Shown here: one piece after another, positions 43,463 through 52,167 of the stretch
Layout of the letters: each line of letters starts with the position of its first letter
Position numbering within the stretch: the first letter of the stretch is position 1
Program-made: the position numbers and the translations under genes
Assembly: GCF_030693625.1 (NCBI RefSeq)
Contig: NZ_JAUYAF010000002.1
Coordinates: 20,825 to 84,824, forward strand
Origin: Phenylobacterium sp.
Lineage (GTDB): Bacteria > Pseudomonadota > Alphaproteobacteria > Caulobacterales > Caulobacteraceae
Length of the DNA stretch: 64,000 nucleotides
Direction of reading: 5' to 3'
Notes under the pieces: model-generated
What the model saw: only the letters and a program-made list of their open reading frames with translations
What the model was told of the DNA's origin: nothing
The model's database searches: none

Positions 43463-44349
43463 GCGACTTCGATCCTGGTCGCTGGAAGCCCGCCCCCTTC
43501 CTTCCCGAGACCGACGCCCGCGACGGCTCGCTGATCTTCGTGGTGGCGACGCTCTGCTTCCTGGCCTGCCTGACGGCGCTGACCGTGCTCGCCACCGACC
43601 GGGCCGCCCGGGGCTGGAGCGACCAGCTCACCGGCCAGGCCACCGTCATCGTTCGCGCCAAGGGCTCCGAGACCCCCGACAGCGCCGCCGCCCGCGCCGC
43701 CGAGGCCCTGTCGGGCCTGCCCGGGGTCGGCGAGGTCCGGGCCCTGGAGAAGGAGAAGGCAGAGGCCCTCATCGCCCCCTGGCTTGGCGACACCGCCGAC
43801 CTGGACGACCTGCCGGTGCCGCGCCTCGTCGCCGTGGACCTCGACCCCAAGGCGCCGGCAACCCCGCAGAGCCTGGACAAGGCCCTGAAGGCCCAGGGCC
43901 TGGACGCGGTCGTCGACGATCACTCCATCTGGCTGAAGGACATTCAGCGCGCGGCCGGCATCGCCCGCTGGATCGGGGTGGGGGTGTTCGTCCTGATCGC
44001 GGCGGCCGCAGGCGCCGTGGTGGCCTTCGCCACCCGCGCAGGCCTCACCGCGCGGCACGAGGTGGTGGAGGTGCTGCACCTGGCCGGGGCCGAGGACACC
44101 TTCATCGCGCGCCTGTTCCAGATGCGGTTTGCGCGCATGGCGGCCCTGGCGGGCTTGTTTGGCGCCGGCGGCGCGGCGATCATGGGGGCGATACTGCGCC
44201 TCATGGGAGGGGGCCAAGGCTTGACCCCGGTGCTGCCTATCGTCTGGACCGATCTGCTGGCCGTCCTGCCCTGCCCCGTGGCGGCGGGTCTGGTGGCGGC
44301 GGTGGCCGCGCGTCTCACCGCCCAGTCCCTGATCGCGAAGATGACATGA
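43459..44349 (+). CDS. ftsX: Cell division membrane protein
   Basis: The 296-residue protein has one N-terminal membrane helix (about 25-45), a periplasmic domain (about 50-165) and three C-terminal helices, the FtsX layout. The segment ARHEVVEVLHLAGAEDTFIARLFQ is typical of the cytoplasmic loop. It couples FtsE ATP hydrolysis to cell-wall hydrolases outside. It overlaps ftsE and the next gene by four bases each. Confidence 0.93.
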   Translation: MSDFDPGRWKPAPFLPETDARDGSLIFVVATLCFLACLTALTVLATDRAARGWSDQLTGQATVIVRAKGSETPDSAAARAAEALSGLPGVGEVRALEKEKAEALIAPWLGDTADLDDLPVPRLVAVDLDPKAPATPQSLDKALKAQGLDAVVDDHSIWLKDIQRAAGIARWIGVGVFVLIAAAAGAVVAFATRAGLTARHEVVEVLHLAGAEDTFIARLFQMRFARMAALAGLFGAGGAAIMGAILRLMGGGQGLTPVLPIVWTDLLAVLPCPVAAGLVAAVAARLTAQSLIAKMT

Positions 44350-44963
44350 GAAGCCTAGCCGCCATCCTGCTGGCCGCCTTCATCTGGACGGTGGGCCTGC
44401 TCTCCTTCACCGCCCGGATCGAGAATTCCACCCCCATGCCCGCGCCGCCGCGCGCCGATGGCATCGTGGCCCTGACCGGCGCGGGGTCCAACGAGCGGCT
44501 GGCCGCCGCCGTCAGTCTGCTCGAGGACGGCAAGGCCCAGCGGATGCTGGTCTCCGGGGTCAATCCGGAGGCCAGCCGCGAGGACATCCGCACCGTCAGC
44601 AAGGCGGTTCGCCGGCTCTATGACTGCTGCGTCGACCTGGATTTCACGGCCGCCGACACGGTGGGCAACGCCCGGGAGACGGCCGACTGGGCCAACAACC
44701 TGCGCTACAAGAGCCTGATCGTGGTCACCGCCGACTATCACATGCCCCGCGCCATGCTGGAGCTTCGGGCCGCCATGCCCGACATCGACCTGCGGCCCTA
44801 TCCGGTGGTCACCAAGGTGGTGAACGCCAAGCGCTGGTGGCGCACCAGCGGCGGGGCGCGCTTGATGATCCTTGAATATTCCAAGTATCTGGCGATCCTC
44901 GGCCGCGAGGCCGTCCGGAAGCTGGGGCCAAGCGACGCGCCGGCCCAAGACAAGAAGGCCTGA
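44346..44963 (+). CDS. DUF218 (YdcF/SanA-like) membrane protein
   Basis: The 205-residue protein has an N-terminal membrane helix (about 3-22). A DUF218 domain follows with GIVALTGAG near residue 40, RMLVSG, the conserved NARETADWA and VTADYHMPRAMLEL. Members are thought to act on the cell envelope, but no reaction is proven. Four-base overlap with ftsX and a two-base gap to the acyltransferase gene place it in the ftsEX operon. Confidence 0.87.
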   Translation: MRSLAAILLAAFIWTVGLLSFTARIENSTPMPAPPRADGIVALTGAGSNERLAAAVSLLEDGKAQRMLVSGVNPEASREDIRTVSKAVRRLYDCCVDLDFTAADTVGNARETADWANNLRYKSLIVVTADYHMPRAMLELRAAMPDIDLRPYPVVTKVVNAKRWWRTSGGARLMILEYSKYLAILGREAVRKLGPSDAPAQDKKA

Positions 44964-44965
44964 TC

Positions 44966-45718
44966 TTGCAGAAGCTCCGCTCCCTGACCTTCGCCGTGGT
45001 GTTCTACGCCTGGTCGGTCTTCGTCTCCCTGGTGATCCTCACCCCGCTTCTCATCGCCCCGCGCAGCTGGACGGCGGCGACCTTCGGACTCTGGAGCCGA
45101 GGCATCCGCCTGCTGCTGAAGGTGATCGCCGGCATTGAGGTCGAGGTGCGGGGCCGCGAATTCATGCCCACCACGGCGGCCCTGGTGGCCCCCAAGCACC
45201 AGTCGATGTTCGACGTCTTCTCCCAGTTCTCCCTGTTGCCGGACGCCTGTTTCGTCACCAAGAAGGAGCTGCTGATGATCCCCTTCTTCGGCTGGTTCGC
45301 CATGAAGGCCACCATGATCAGCGTCGACCGCGCAGGGCATGCCACGGCGCTGCGAAAGCTGGTCCGGGACGCCAAGGACCGCTTCAAGATTCCGCGCCAG
45401 CTGGTGATCTTCCCGGAGGGCACCCGGGGCGAGCCCGGCGCGCCCGGCGACTACAAGCCCGGCATCGCGGCCCTCTATCGCGAGCTCGAACTGCCGGTCT
45501 ATCCGATGGCCACCAACGCCGGGGTCCACTGGTCGCGCAAGGGTTTCAACCTGACGCCGGGGACCATCGTCTTCGAGTATCTGGAGCCGATCCCGCCCGG
45601 CCTGAAACGCGGCGAGTTCATGCGCACCCTGGAGGAGCGGATCGAGGCGGCAACCGCCAAGCTGCTCAGTGAAGATCCCGCCTATCGGCCTCAACCAGCG
45701 CCAGCAATCGCGCCATGA
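44966..45718 (+). CDS. plsC: 1-acyl-sn-glycerol-3-phosphate acyltransferase (PlsC-like)
   Basis: The 250-residue membrane enzyme has an N-terminal hydrophobic segment (about 7-30). The acyltransferase motifs are the H-x4-D site in APKHQSMFD, the FPEGTRG motif and a VYPMATNAG segment. It adds the second acyl chain to lysophosphatidic acid in phospholipid synthesis. The start is TTG at 44966, two bases after the previous stop. The last 53 bases overlap the convergent ChaC gene. Confidence 0.88.
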   Translation: MQKLRSLTFAVVFYAWSVFVSLVILTPLLIAPRSWTAATFGLWSRGIRLLLKVIAGIEVEVRGREFMPTTAALVAPKHQSMFDVFSQFSLLPDACFVTKKELLMIPFFGWFAMKATMISVDRAGHATALRKLVRDAKDRFKIPRQLVIFPEGTRGEPGAPGDYKPGIAALYRELELPVYPMATNAGVHWSRKGFNLTPGTIVFEYLEPIPPGLKRGEFMRTLEERIEAATAKLLSEDPAYRPQPAPAIAP

Positions 45719-46205
45719 TCACGTCGTGGACGCCCTCGGCCCGAAGGTGCTCCACCAGGTCGCGCAGGTAGTCGACATTCTTGCCCGACAGGCCGGTGGC
45801 CCCCGCGATCAGCTCGGCCTGGCGCTCCAGGCTCAGCGCGCCTGCCCACTGCGGGTGCCGCGTGTCGGACAGGAAGACCAGTGTCTCAACGCGGCGGCCG
45901 TCGGCGAGGCGGACATGGGCGCTGCTTTCCACATAGGTCTCCGTGGGCTGCTCGCGCTCCCGCAGATAGGCGTAGACCTCGTCCCAGTCGCCTTCCGCCA
46001 CCCGGTAGGCCGCACCGCGCACCGCACCGCCGGGGGCGAGACCCAAGACCAGGCCCGGGCGTTCATAGGTGCCCCGGTGGTGGACGGAATAGATGCAGAA
46101 GGCGCGGCGGCGGCCATGTAGGGTGGCGCTCTGGCGTTCGACGTATGCGAAGCCAGGCCGCCACATCAACGACCCGTAACCGAAAACCCAACGCTCAACA
46201 GACAT
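45666..46205 (-). CDS. ChaC-type gamma-glutamylcyclotransferase
   Basis: The 179-residue protein has the substrate-binding motif VFGYGSLMWRPGF at the N-terminus, followed by HRGTYERPGLVLGL and a YVES segment that may include the catalytic glutamate. ChaC enzymes split glutathione into 5-oxoproline and Cys-Gly. The ATG at 46205 shares CATG (46203-46206) with the divergent DUF2125 gene, and no ribosome site precedes it. Its 3' end overlaps plsC. Confidence 0.87.
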   Translation of the reverse strand: MSVERWVFGYGSLMWRPGFAYVERQSATLHGRRRAFCIYSVHHRGTYERPGLVLGLAPGGAVRGAAYRVAEGDWDEVYAYLREREQPTETYVESSAHVRLADGRRVETLVFLSDTRHPQWAGALSLERQAELIAGATGLSGKNVDYLRDLVEHLRAEGVHDVIMARLLALVEADRRDLH

Positions 46206-47268
46206 GGCCCGCCGTTCAAAGACCCCCGAAGCTCCCCCTGTGCCCGATCCGGAACCCGCCCGCAAACCGCGAAGGTTCTGGCTCTATGCGCCGTTCATCG
46301 TCCTGCTGCTCGCCGCGGCGGGATGGACAGCCCTGTGGCTGCAGGTGCGCGGCCAAGCCGCAACCCGCATGGACACCGCCGTCAGCGAACTTCGCAAGGC
46401 CGGTTACGAAGTCACCTGGAAGGACCGCTCGCTCGGCGGCTACCCCTTCCGTCTCGACGTGGTGCTGACCGACGCCCGCATCCGCGAGCCCGGCGGGTGG
46501 TCGATCGCCACGCCCAGGCTGGAGGCCGAGGCCTTCCTCTACTCCCTGGGTCACTGGGTCACGGCGGCGCCCGAGGGCCTGACCCTGACCCGCCCCGTCG
46601 GGGGGCCGGTGGAGGTGCGCGGCGAACTGCTGCGCGCCAGCCTCAGCGGTCTCGACAAGCGTCCCCCCAGCTTCTCCTTCGAAGGCCGCAAGCTGGCCTT
46701 CGCGCCCGGCGCCGGGGCCCAGCCCTTTGGGCTGTCGGCCGCCGATAAGGTGGAGATGCACCTGCGCCCCGGCCCCGACGACCAGGGCGCCATCCTGTTC
46801 AAGGTCGACAACGGCAAGGCCCAGCTCAGCGGCCTGTTCGCTCAGCTGGCCGGCGACAAGCCGGTGTCCATCGTCTGGGATTCCATCCTCACCCGGATGA
46901 GCGGCTTCAAGGGCCAGACCTGGCCCGACGCCGTGCGGGCCTGGAGCAGCGGCGGGGGCCTTATCCAGGTGCGGCAGGCCGGCGTCACAGCCGGCGACGC
47001 CCTGATCGGCGCCCAGGCCGGTCAGCTTGGGGTCGGCTATGACGGCCGCCTGGTGGGATCGATGGACGTCACCCTGCGCCAGGCGCCCCGCGCGCTCGCC
47101 GCCATGGCCGCGACGGGGACCCTGCCGCCGGAAACGGCGCTCGCCGCCGCCGCCGTGGCCGCCGCCCGTGAGGACAGCGCCTCGGTGGCCCGCGCGACCC
47201 TCACCTTCGAGGCCGGGCGCATGACCCTGGGCCCCGTGGCGATCGGCGCCTCACCCCGCGTCTACTGA
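46204..47268 (+). CDS. DUF2125 protein, membrane-anchored
   Basis: The 354-residue protein has a basic proline-rich cytoplasmic start, one membrane helix (about 26-48) and a long periplasmic region of the DUF2125 type: a beta-rich fold starting with SLGGYPFRLDVVLTDARI and containing FSFEGRKLAFAP. The function of the family is unknown. The start ATG at 46204 overlaps the ChaC start on the other strand and has no ribosome site, which suggests leaderless messages. Confidence 0.82.
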   Translation: MARRSKTPEAPPVPDPEPARKPRRFWLYAPFIVLLLAAAGWTALWLQVRGQAATRMDTAVSELRKAGYEVTWKDRSLGGYPFRLDVVLTDARIREPGGWSIATPRLEAEAFLYSLGHWVTAAPEGLTLTRPVGGPVEVRGELLRASLSGLDKRPPSFSFEGRKLAFAPGAGAQPFGLSAADKVEMHLRPGPDDQGAILFKVDNGKAQLSGLFAQLAGDKPVSIVWDSILTRMSGFKGQTWPDAVRAWSSGGGLIQVRQAGVTAGDALIGAQAGQLGVGYDGRLVGSMDVTLRQAPRALAAMAATGTLPPETALAAAAVAAAREDSASVARATLTFEAGRMTLGPVAIGASPRVY

Positions 47269-47291
47269 TGCTGGGCCAGCCGAACGCCACT

Positions 47292-47314
47292 CCGCCGCCC
47301 TCTCCCGGCGGCGG
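47292..47314. terminator. Hairpin between convergent genes
   Basis: CCGCCGCC (47292-47299) and GGCGGCGG (47307-47314) form a perfect eight-base stem with a seven-base loop, placed between the ends of the DUF2125 and HAD genes. It can act in both directions, though it has no T-run. Confidence 0.5.
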
Positions 47315-47331
47315 GTCGGGCCCTTCTTCGC

Positions 47332-47982
47332 CTATTTGACCGCCCGCAGGGCGCCGGCCAGTTCGTCCGGGGCGGCGCAGAGGGCGTGGGCGCCCGCCTG
47401 CACGAGCTCTGCCTCCGACCCGTACCCCCACAGCACGCCCAGGGCCGCCATGCCGTTCTGGCGGGCGGCGATGATGTCATAGCTGCGGTCGCCGACCATG
47501 ATCGCCTTGGCCGGGTCAATGCCCAGGGTGGTGATCATATGGGCGATGAGGTCGGCCTTGTCCTCGAACTGTCCGTCGGGATGGGCGCCGTAGACGCCTG
47601 CCAGATAGTGGCTGAACCCGAAGTGATCGGCCACGGCTTGCGCGAAGGGCTGGGATTTGGCGGTGCAGATGAACACCCGTCCCGCATAGGCCTCGCGCAG
47701 TTCGGCCAACGCCTCCAGGATCCCCGGATAAACCGCCGCCTCCTTGAGGCCGCGCTGCGCGACATAGGCGCGGTAGAGGCGCACGCCCTCCTCCATGTCC
47801 CCATCGTCGCCCAGCAGGCGCCGGAACGAGACGCGGATCGGCGGGCCGATCATCGAGAGCAGGTCGTCATCTGGCGGAATCTCGCGGCCCATCGCGGTCA
47901 GCGCTACGCGCACTCCGGCGAGGATGCCGGGGGCTGGATCGGTCAGGGTTCCGTCGAGGTCGAGCAGAAGGGTGGGGGCCAT
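47332..47982 (-). CDS. HAD-family phosphatase, phosphoglycolate phosphatase-like
   Basis: The 216-residue enzyme has the HAD motifs LLDLDGTLTDPAPGI (nucleophile Asp), FICTAKSQ, the lysine in ADLIAHMI-preceding FEDKADL, and MVGDRSYDI. Its alpha-helical cap (about 18-85) is that of the Gph/PpaX group. The substrate may be phosphoglycolate or another small phosphate ester. The start ATG at 47982 has no clear ribosome site. Confidence 0.85.
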   Translation of the reverse strand: MAPTLLLDLDGTLTDPAPGILAGVRVALTAMGREIPPDDDLLSMIGPPIRVSFRRLLGDDGDMEEGVRLYRAYVAQRGLKEAAVYPGILEALAELREAYAGRVFICTAKSQPFAQAVADHFGFSHYLAGVYGAHPDGQFEDKADLIAHMITTLGIDPAKAIMVGDRSYDIIAARQNGMAALGVLWGYGSEAELVQAGAHALCAAPDELAGALRAVK

Positions 47983-48111
47983 GTCGACAGCTAGACCACC
48001 GGGCCTTTGCCCGGCAACCGGTTTCCTGTGCAACTTTATTGCGGCAGACCGCCCTATTGCGCGGGGCCACGCGATGACTTAAGCGCCGAACCTTCGTTTT
48101 CGGGGGACAAA

Positions 48112-48918
48112 ATGGCCGACGCCGATCCCAAGCTTGCCGCACCGTCGCTGGACGCCGTGCGCGCGCGCCTGGACGAGATCGACGCCAACCTGCTGGCCCT
48201 GGTCGATGAGCGCGCCGGTCTGGCCAAGCACGTGGCCGCCGCCAAGCAGGCGGCCGGCGACGGCGACAAGTTCGCCCTGCGGCCTGGCCGCGAGACGGCC
48301 CTCCTGCGACGCCTGCTGGCCAAGGAGCGCACGGCGGCGAGGCCAAGCCTCGTCGTCCGCATCTGGCGCGAGCTGATCGGCGACAGCCTCTCGCGCCAGG
48401 GACCCTTCCACATCAATGTCTGGGGCGGCAAGGAGCCGGCCCGGTCCGTCGAGCTGGCGCGTCACCGCTTTGGCGCCGCCCCGCCGCTGCGCACCCTGGC
48501 CAAGCCCGAAGAGGCCCTGGCCGCGGCCAAGACCCTGGGCGGGGTCGGGGTCCTGGCGCTGGCGTCGGACACCCCCTGGTGGGGCCGCCTGCTGGCCGAT
48601 CCCAAGCTGCAGGTGTTCGCCGCCCTCCCCTGCCTCGCCGCCTGGGGTCCGATGACGGCGCTCGCCGTCGCCGAGGTCGAGGTCGAGCCCACTGGTGATG
48701 ACCGCACCTTCTGGGTCACCGACGCCCCCGGGTCCGCCGCCGCCATTGAGGAGACCCTGGGCCGGGACGGGGTGGTGGGCGACCTGATCGCCGAGGTCGG
48801 CGGGCTGAAGCTCTTCGCCCTGATCGGCTTCTACCAGGCCGGCGACGAACGCCTGGCCCGCGCGCCGGGGCGCCTTTCCGGGGTGATCGGGGCTGCGCCC
48901 GCCCCGCTGGACGTGTAA
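48112..48918 (+). CDS. Chorismate mutase with C-terminal extension
   Basis: The 268-residue protein has an AroQ-type chorismate mutase domain at the N-terminus (about 10-95; VRARLDEIDANLLALVDERA, then the LRPGRETALLRRLL helix). It converts chorismate to prephenate for phenylalanine and tyrosine. The remaining 170 residues are not catalytic in any way I recognise; they resemble the part that follows the mutase in P-protein-like enzymes. It is directly followed by hisC and tyrC. Start ATG 48112 with GGGGGA upstream. Confidence 0.85.
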   Translation: MADADPKLAAPSLDAVRARLDEIDANLLALVDERAGLAKHVAAAKQAAGDGDKFALRPGRETALLRRLLAKERTAARPSLVVRIWRELIGDSLSRQGPFHINVWGGKEPARSVELARHRFGAAPPLRTLAKPEEALAAAKTLGGVGVLALASDTPWWGRLLADPKLQVFAALPCLAAWGPMTALAVAEVEVEPTGDDRTFWVTDAPGSAAAIEETLGRDGVVGDLIAEVGGLKLFALIGFYQAGDERLARAPGRLSGVIGAAPAPLDV

Positions 48919-48950
48919 GAGGCGGGCCTCATCCCCGCTTGAAGCGTCCC

Positions 48951-50072
48951 ATGTCCGACACCGTCCTCGACCGCGCCAAGGCCCAGCGGCCCACGCCGAA
49001 GCCCGGCATCCTCGACATCGCCTGCTATGTTCCCGGCAAGGCCAAGGTCGAGGGCATCGAACATCCGCTGAAGCTCTCGGCCAACGAGAACATCCTCGGC
49101 TGCAGCCCGGACGCCAAGGCCGCCTTCGCCGGCGCCATCGACCTGCTGCACATGTACCCCGACGGCCGCACCACGATCCTGCGAACCGCCATCGCGCAGA
49201 AGTACGGCCTGGAGCCTGAGCGTCTGATCTTCGGCTGCGGCTCGGACGAGATTTTCCAGCTGCTGAACCAGACCTTCCTCGAACCCGGCGACAACATCGT
49301 CCAGGGCGAGTTCGGCTTCGGCGCCTACGCCATCGGCGCGCGGGCCTGCGGCGCGACCGTGAAGCTGGCCAAGGAGGTCAACCACCGCGTCGACGTCGAC
49401 AACCTGCTGGCCGAGGTGGACGACCGCACCCGCCTGGTGTTCGTCGCCAACCCCGGCAACCCCACCGGCACCTGGATCACCGGCGAAGAGATCCGCCGCC
49501 TTCACGCCGGCCTGGCCCCCAGCGTCGTGCTGGTGCTGGACGGCGCCTATGCGGAGTTCGTCGCGGACCCGGCCTTCGAGGACGGCATGTCCATGGTGCG
49601 CGAGTTCGAGAACGTGGTGGTGACCCGCACCTTCTCCAAGCTGCACGGCCTGGCCGCCCTGCGGGTGGGCTGGGCCTATATGCCGGTGGAGATGGCCGAC
49701 GCGCTCGACCGCATCCGCCTGCCGTTCAACGTCAACATCCCGGCCCAGGTGGCGGCCGTCGCGGCGCTGGGGGACGACGACTTCCAGGCCCGCTCCCTGG
49801 CCCTGGTGGAGCAGTGGCGACCCTATCTCATCCAGCAGCTGGGCGGCCTGGGCCTCGAACCCGTGCCCTCGGCGGCCAACTTCGTACTGGTGGGCTTCCC
49901 CAAGACGCCGGGCAAGACCGCCAAGGAGGCCGAGGCGTTCCTGGCGTCGAAGGGGATCATTGTTCGCGGGGTGGGCGGCTACGGCCTGCCGGACCACCTG
50001 CGGATCACCATCGGCCTCGAAGACCACAACCGCGCCGTGGTCGACGCGCTCACCGCCTTCGTGAAATCCTGA
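48951..50072 (+). CDS. hisC: Histidinol-phosphate / aromatic aminotransferase
   Basis: The 373-residue PLP enzyme is of the HisC type: LSANENILGCSP near the N-terminus, FGCGSDEIFQLL, the NPGNPTGTW motif, and the PLP lysine in TRTFSKLHGLAALRVGW. It aminates imidazole-acetol phosphate in histidine synthesis. Placed between chorismate mutase and tyrC, it may also act on prephenate or aromatic keto acids. Its stop overlaps the tyrC start as TGATG. Confidence 0.92.
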   Translation: MSDTVLDRAKAQRPTPKPGILDIACYVPGKAKVEGIEHPLKLSANENILGCSPDAKAAFAGAIDLLHMYPDGRTTILRTAIAQKYGLEPERLIFGCGSDEIFQLLNQTFLEPGDNIVQGEFGFGAYAIGARACGATVKLAKEVNHRVDVDNLLAEVDDRTRLVFVANPGNPTGTWITGEEIRRLHAGLAPSVVLVLDGAYAEFVADPAFEDGMSMVREFENVVVTRTFSKLHGLAALRVGWAYMPVEMADALDRIRLPFNVNIPAQVAAVAALGDDDFQARSLALVEQWRPYLIQQLGGLGLEPVPSAANFVLVGFPKTPGKTAKEAEAFLASKGIIVRGVGGYGLPDHLRITIGLEDHNRAVVDALTAFVKS

Positions 50073-51004
50073 TGGGCGAGATCCTCTTCCCCCGCATGGC
50101 GGTGATCGGCTGCGGCCTGATCGGCTCCTCGGTCATCCTGGCGGCCCGCGAGGCGGGCGCCGTGGGCGAGGTCATCGTCGCCGACCTCAGCGAGGCGCAC
50201 CGCGCCCGCATCGTCGAGCTGGGCTATGCCGACAAGGTCACCGGCGACATCGCGCAGGCGGTGAAGGACGCCGACCTGGTGGTCTTCGCGGTTCCCGTGC
50301 TGGCCATGGGTGACGCCGCCAAGGCCGCCGCGCCGGCCATGAAGCCCGGCGCCATCGTCACCGACGTCGGCTCGGTGAAGGGCTCGGTGGCCGCCGCCCT
50401 GACCGCGGCCCTGCCCGACAACGTCTTCATCGTGCCGGGCCACCCGATCGCCGGCACCGAGCACTCGGGTCCCGACGCCGGCTTCGCCGAGCTGTTCCAG
50501 AGCCGCTGGGTGATCCTGACACCGCAGCCGCGGCAGGACGACGCCTACCTGGAGGCGGTCAGCCAGCTTTCGGAGTTCTGGCGGGCGCTGGGGGCGAATG
50601 TTGAATTGATGGACGATAGGCACCACGACCTGGTGCTGGCCGTCACCAGCCACCTGCCCCACCTGATCGCCTACAACATCGTCGGCACCGCCGCCGACAT
50701 GGAGGAGGTCACCCAGGCTGAGGTGATGAAGTATTCGGCGGGGGGCTTCCGCGACTTCACGCGTATCGCGGCGTCCGATCCCACCATGTGGCGCGATGTT
50801 TTCGTGGCCAACAAGGAGGCGGTGCTGGAAATCCTTGGCCGCTTTACTGAGGACCTGCAAGCTCTGTCCCGGCAGATACGCTGGGGGGAGAGCGACAAGC
50901 TGTTCGAGCTCTTCACCCGCACCCGAGAGATCCGCCGCGGCATCATCGCGGCCGGCCAGGAAAGCGCCGAACCCAACTTCGGCCGCGACCGCGGCAAGCA
51001 CTGA
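50072..51004 (+). CDS. tyrC: Prephenate/arogenate dehydrogenase
   Basis: The 310-residue NAD-binding enzyme (VIGCGLIGSSVILAA) oxidises prephenate or arogenate on the way to tyrosine. Family motifs are VTDVGSVKGSV, PGHPIAGTEHSG and the HHDLVLAVTSHLPHLIAY segment near the centre. The ATG shares a base with the hisC stop. Whether prephenate or arogenate is preferred cannot be read from the sequence. Confidence 0.92.
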   Translation: MGEILFPRMAVIGCGLIGSSVILAAREAGAVGEVIVADLSEAHRARIVELGYADKVTGDIAQAVKDADLVVFAVPVLAMGDAAKAAAPAMKPGAIVTDVGSVKGSVAAALTAALPDNVFIVPGHPIAGTEHSGPDAGFAELFQSRWVILTPQPRQDDAYLEAVSQLSEFWRALGANVELMDDRHHDLVLAVTSHLPHLIAYNIVGTAADMEEVTQAEVMKYSAGGFRDFTRIAASDPTMWRDVFVANKEAVLEILGRFTEDLQALSRQIRWGESDKLFELFTRTREIRRGIIAAGQESAEPNFGRDRGKH

Positions 51005-51025
51005 TCAGGCGGCCGGGGGGCGCGC

Positions 51026-52129
51026 ATGCCGGACCTTCTGACCAGCGTCGATCTCATGCTGCGGGGCGGCGCCTGCCTGCTGCTGGTGCTGGTGGCGGTC
51101 CTGCTGCTCCGCGACCACCGGCGGGCGCAGGCCGCGCGCCTGGGCGCCCTGTTCGCCCTGAGCGCCGCGGCCTTCGCGGTGTCCTCGGCCAGCGCCCTTG
51201 AAGGCCGGCTCGGGATCGTCGCCTTTCCCATCGAGGCCCTGACGGCCGGCGGCAACCTGGCCTTCTGGCTGTTCGCGCGGGCGCTGTTCGATGACGGCTT
51301 CCGGCTGCGGTCCTGGCATGGGGCGACCTGGGTGCTGATCGTCGCCGTCGGCCTGTTCGAGGCCCTGGCCCTGGGTCCGGAGATGACACCGGTGGCATGG
51401 GCGGTGCGCGGGTTCCTCGTCCTGGAGTCCCTGGGCCTGGGCCTGCTGGCGGCGGGTCAGACCCTGGCCTCGTGGCCGGCCGACCTGGTGGAGCCGCGCC
51501 GCCGCGTGCGGCCGTTCGTGATCGGCGCCGCCGCGGGGTTCATCGCCCTGAACGCCCTGTCCGATGTCCTGGGTCCTCGTCCGGCGAGCCCCGATGTCGG
51601 CAGCCTGATCCAGGCCCTGGCCCTGGCGCTCATCGCCCTGGCGGTGGCCGCGGCGCTGCTGCAGGTGACGGCGAGCGGTTGGCTGACCCCGGCCGCCAGT
51701 CCGGCGTCCGGCCTCGCCCATTCCGTGGAACCGGCCGACCAGAGCCTGGCCGCGGCCCTGGACCACGCCATGAGCTTCGACCGGGCCTATCGGCGCGAAG
51801 GCCTGACCATCGGCCGGCTGGCCGAGATGCTGGGGGCGCCCGAGTACCGGCTGCGGCGGCTGATCAATCAGGGACTGGGCCACCGCAACTTCAACAGCTA
51901 CCTGAACGGCTACCGGATCGCCGAGGCCAAGGCCGCCCTGGCCGACCGCGCACAGGACGCGACGCCCATCCTGACCATCGCCCTGGACACGGGGTTCAAC
52001 TCCCTGGGACCCTTCAACCGGGCCTTCCGGGCCGACACCGGTGTCACCCCTAGCGACTTCCGGCGCGCCACCGCCGATTCCGGAATCGGCCAGCCAGACT
52101 TCAAAACCGGCGCGAACGCCACCTCCTGA
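51026..52129 (+). CDS. Membrane AraC-type transcriptional regulator
   Basis: The 367-residue protein has about six or seven hydrophobic helices in its first 215 residues and a C-terminal AraC DNA-binding domain (about 255-350; EGLTIGRLAEMLGAPEYRLRRLIN, then LDTGFNSLGPFNRAFRADTGVTPSDFR). Such membrane-bound AraC proteins are common in Caulobacterales. The signal and targets are unknown; the serine hydrolase gene downstream on the same strand may be one. Confidence 0.85.
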   Translation: MPDLLTSVDLMLRGGACLLLVLVAVLLLRDHRRAQAARLGALFALSAAAFAVSSASALEGRLGIVAFPIEALTAGGNLAFWLFARALFDDGFRLRSWHGATWVLIVAVGLFEALALGPEMTPVAWAVRGFLVLESLGLGLLAAGQTLASWPADLVEPRRRVRPFVIGAAAGFIALNALSDVLGPRPASPDVGSLIQALALALIALAVAAALLQVTASGWLTPAASPASGLAHSVEPADQSLAAALDHAMSFDRAYRREGLTIGRLAEMLGAPEYRLRRLINQGLGHRNFNSYLNGYRIAEAKAALADRAQDATPILTIALDTGFNSLGPFNRAFRADTGVTPSDFRRATADSGIGQPDFKTGANATS

Positions 52130-52167
52130 GGCGGCAGACGAGGGGTCGAACCCTTCGGAGCTCCTCA

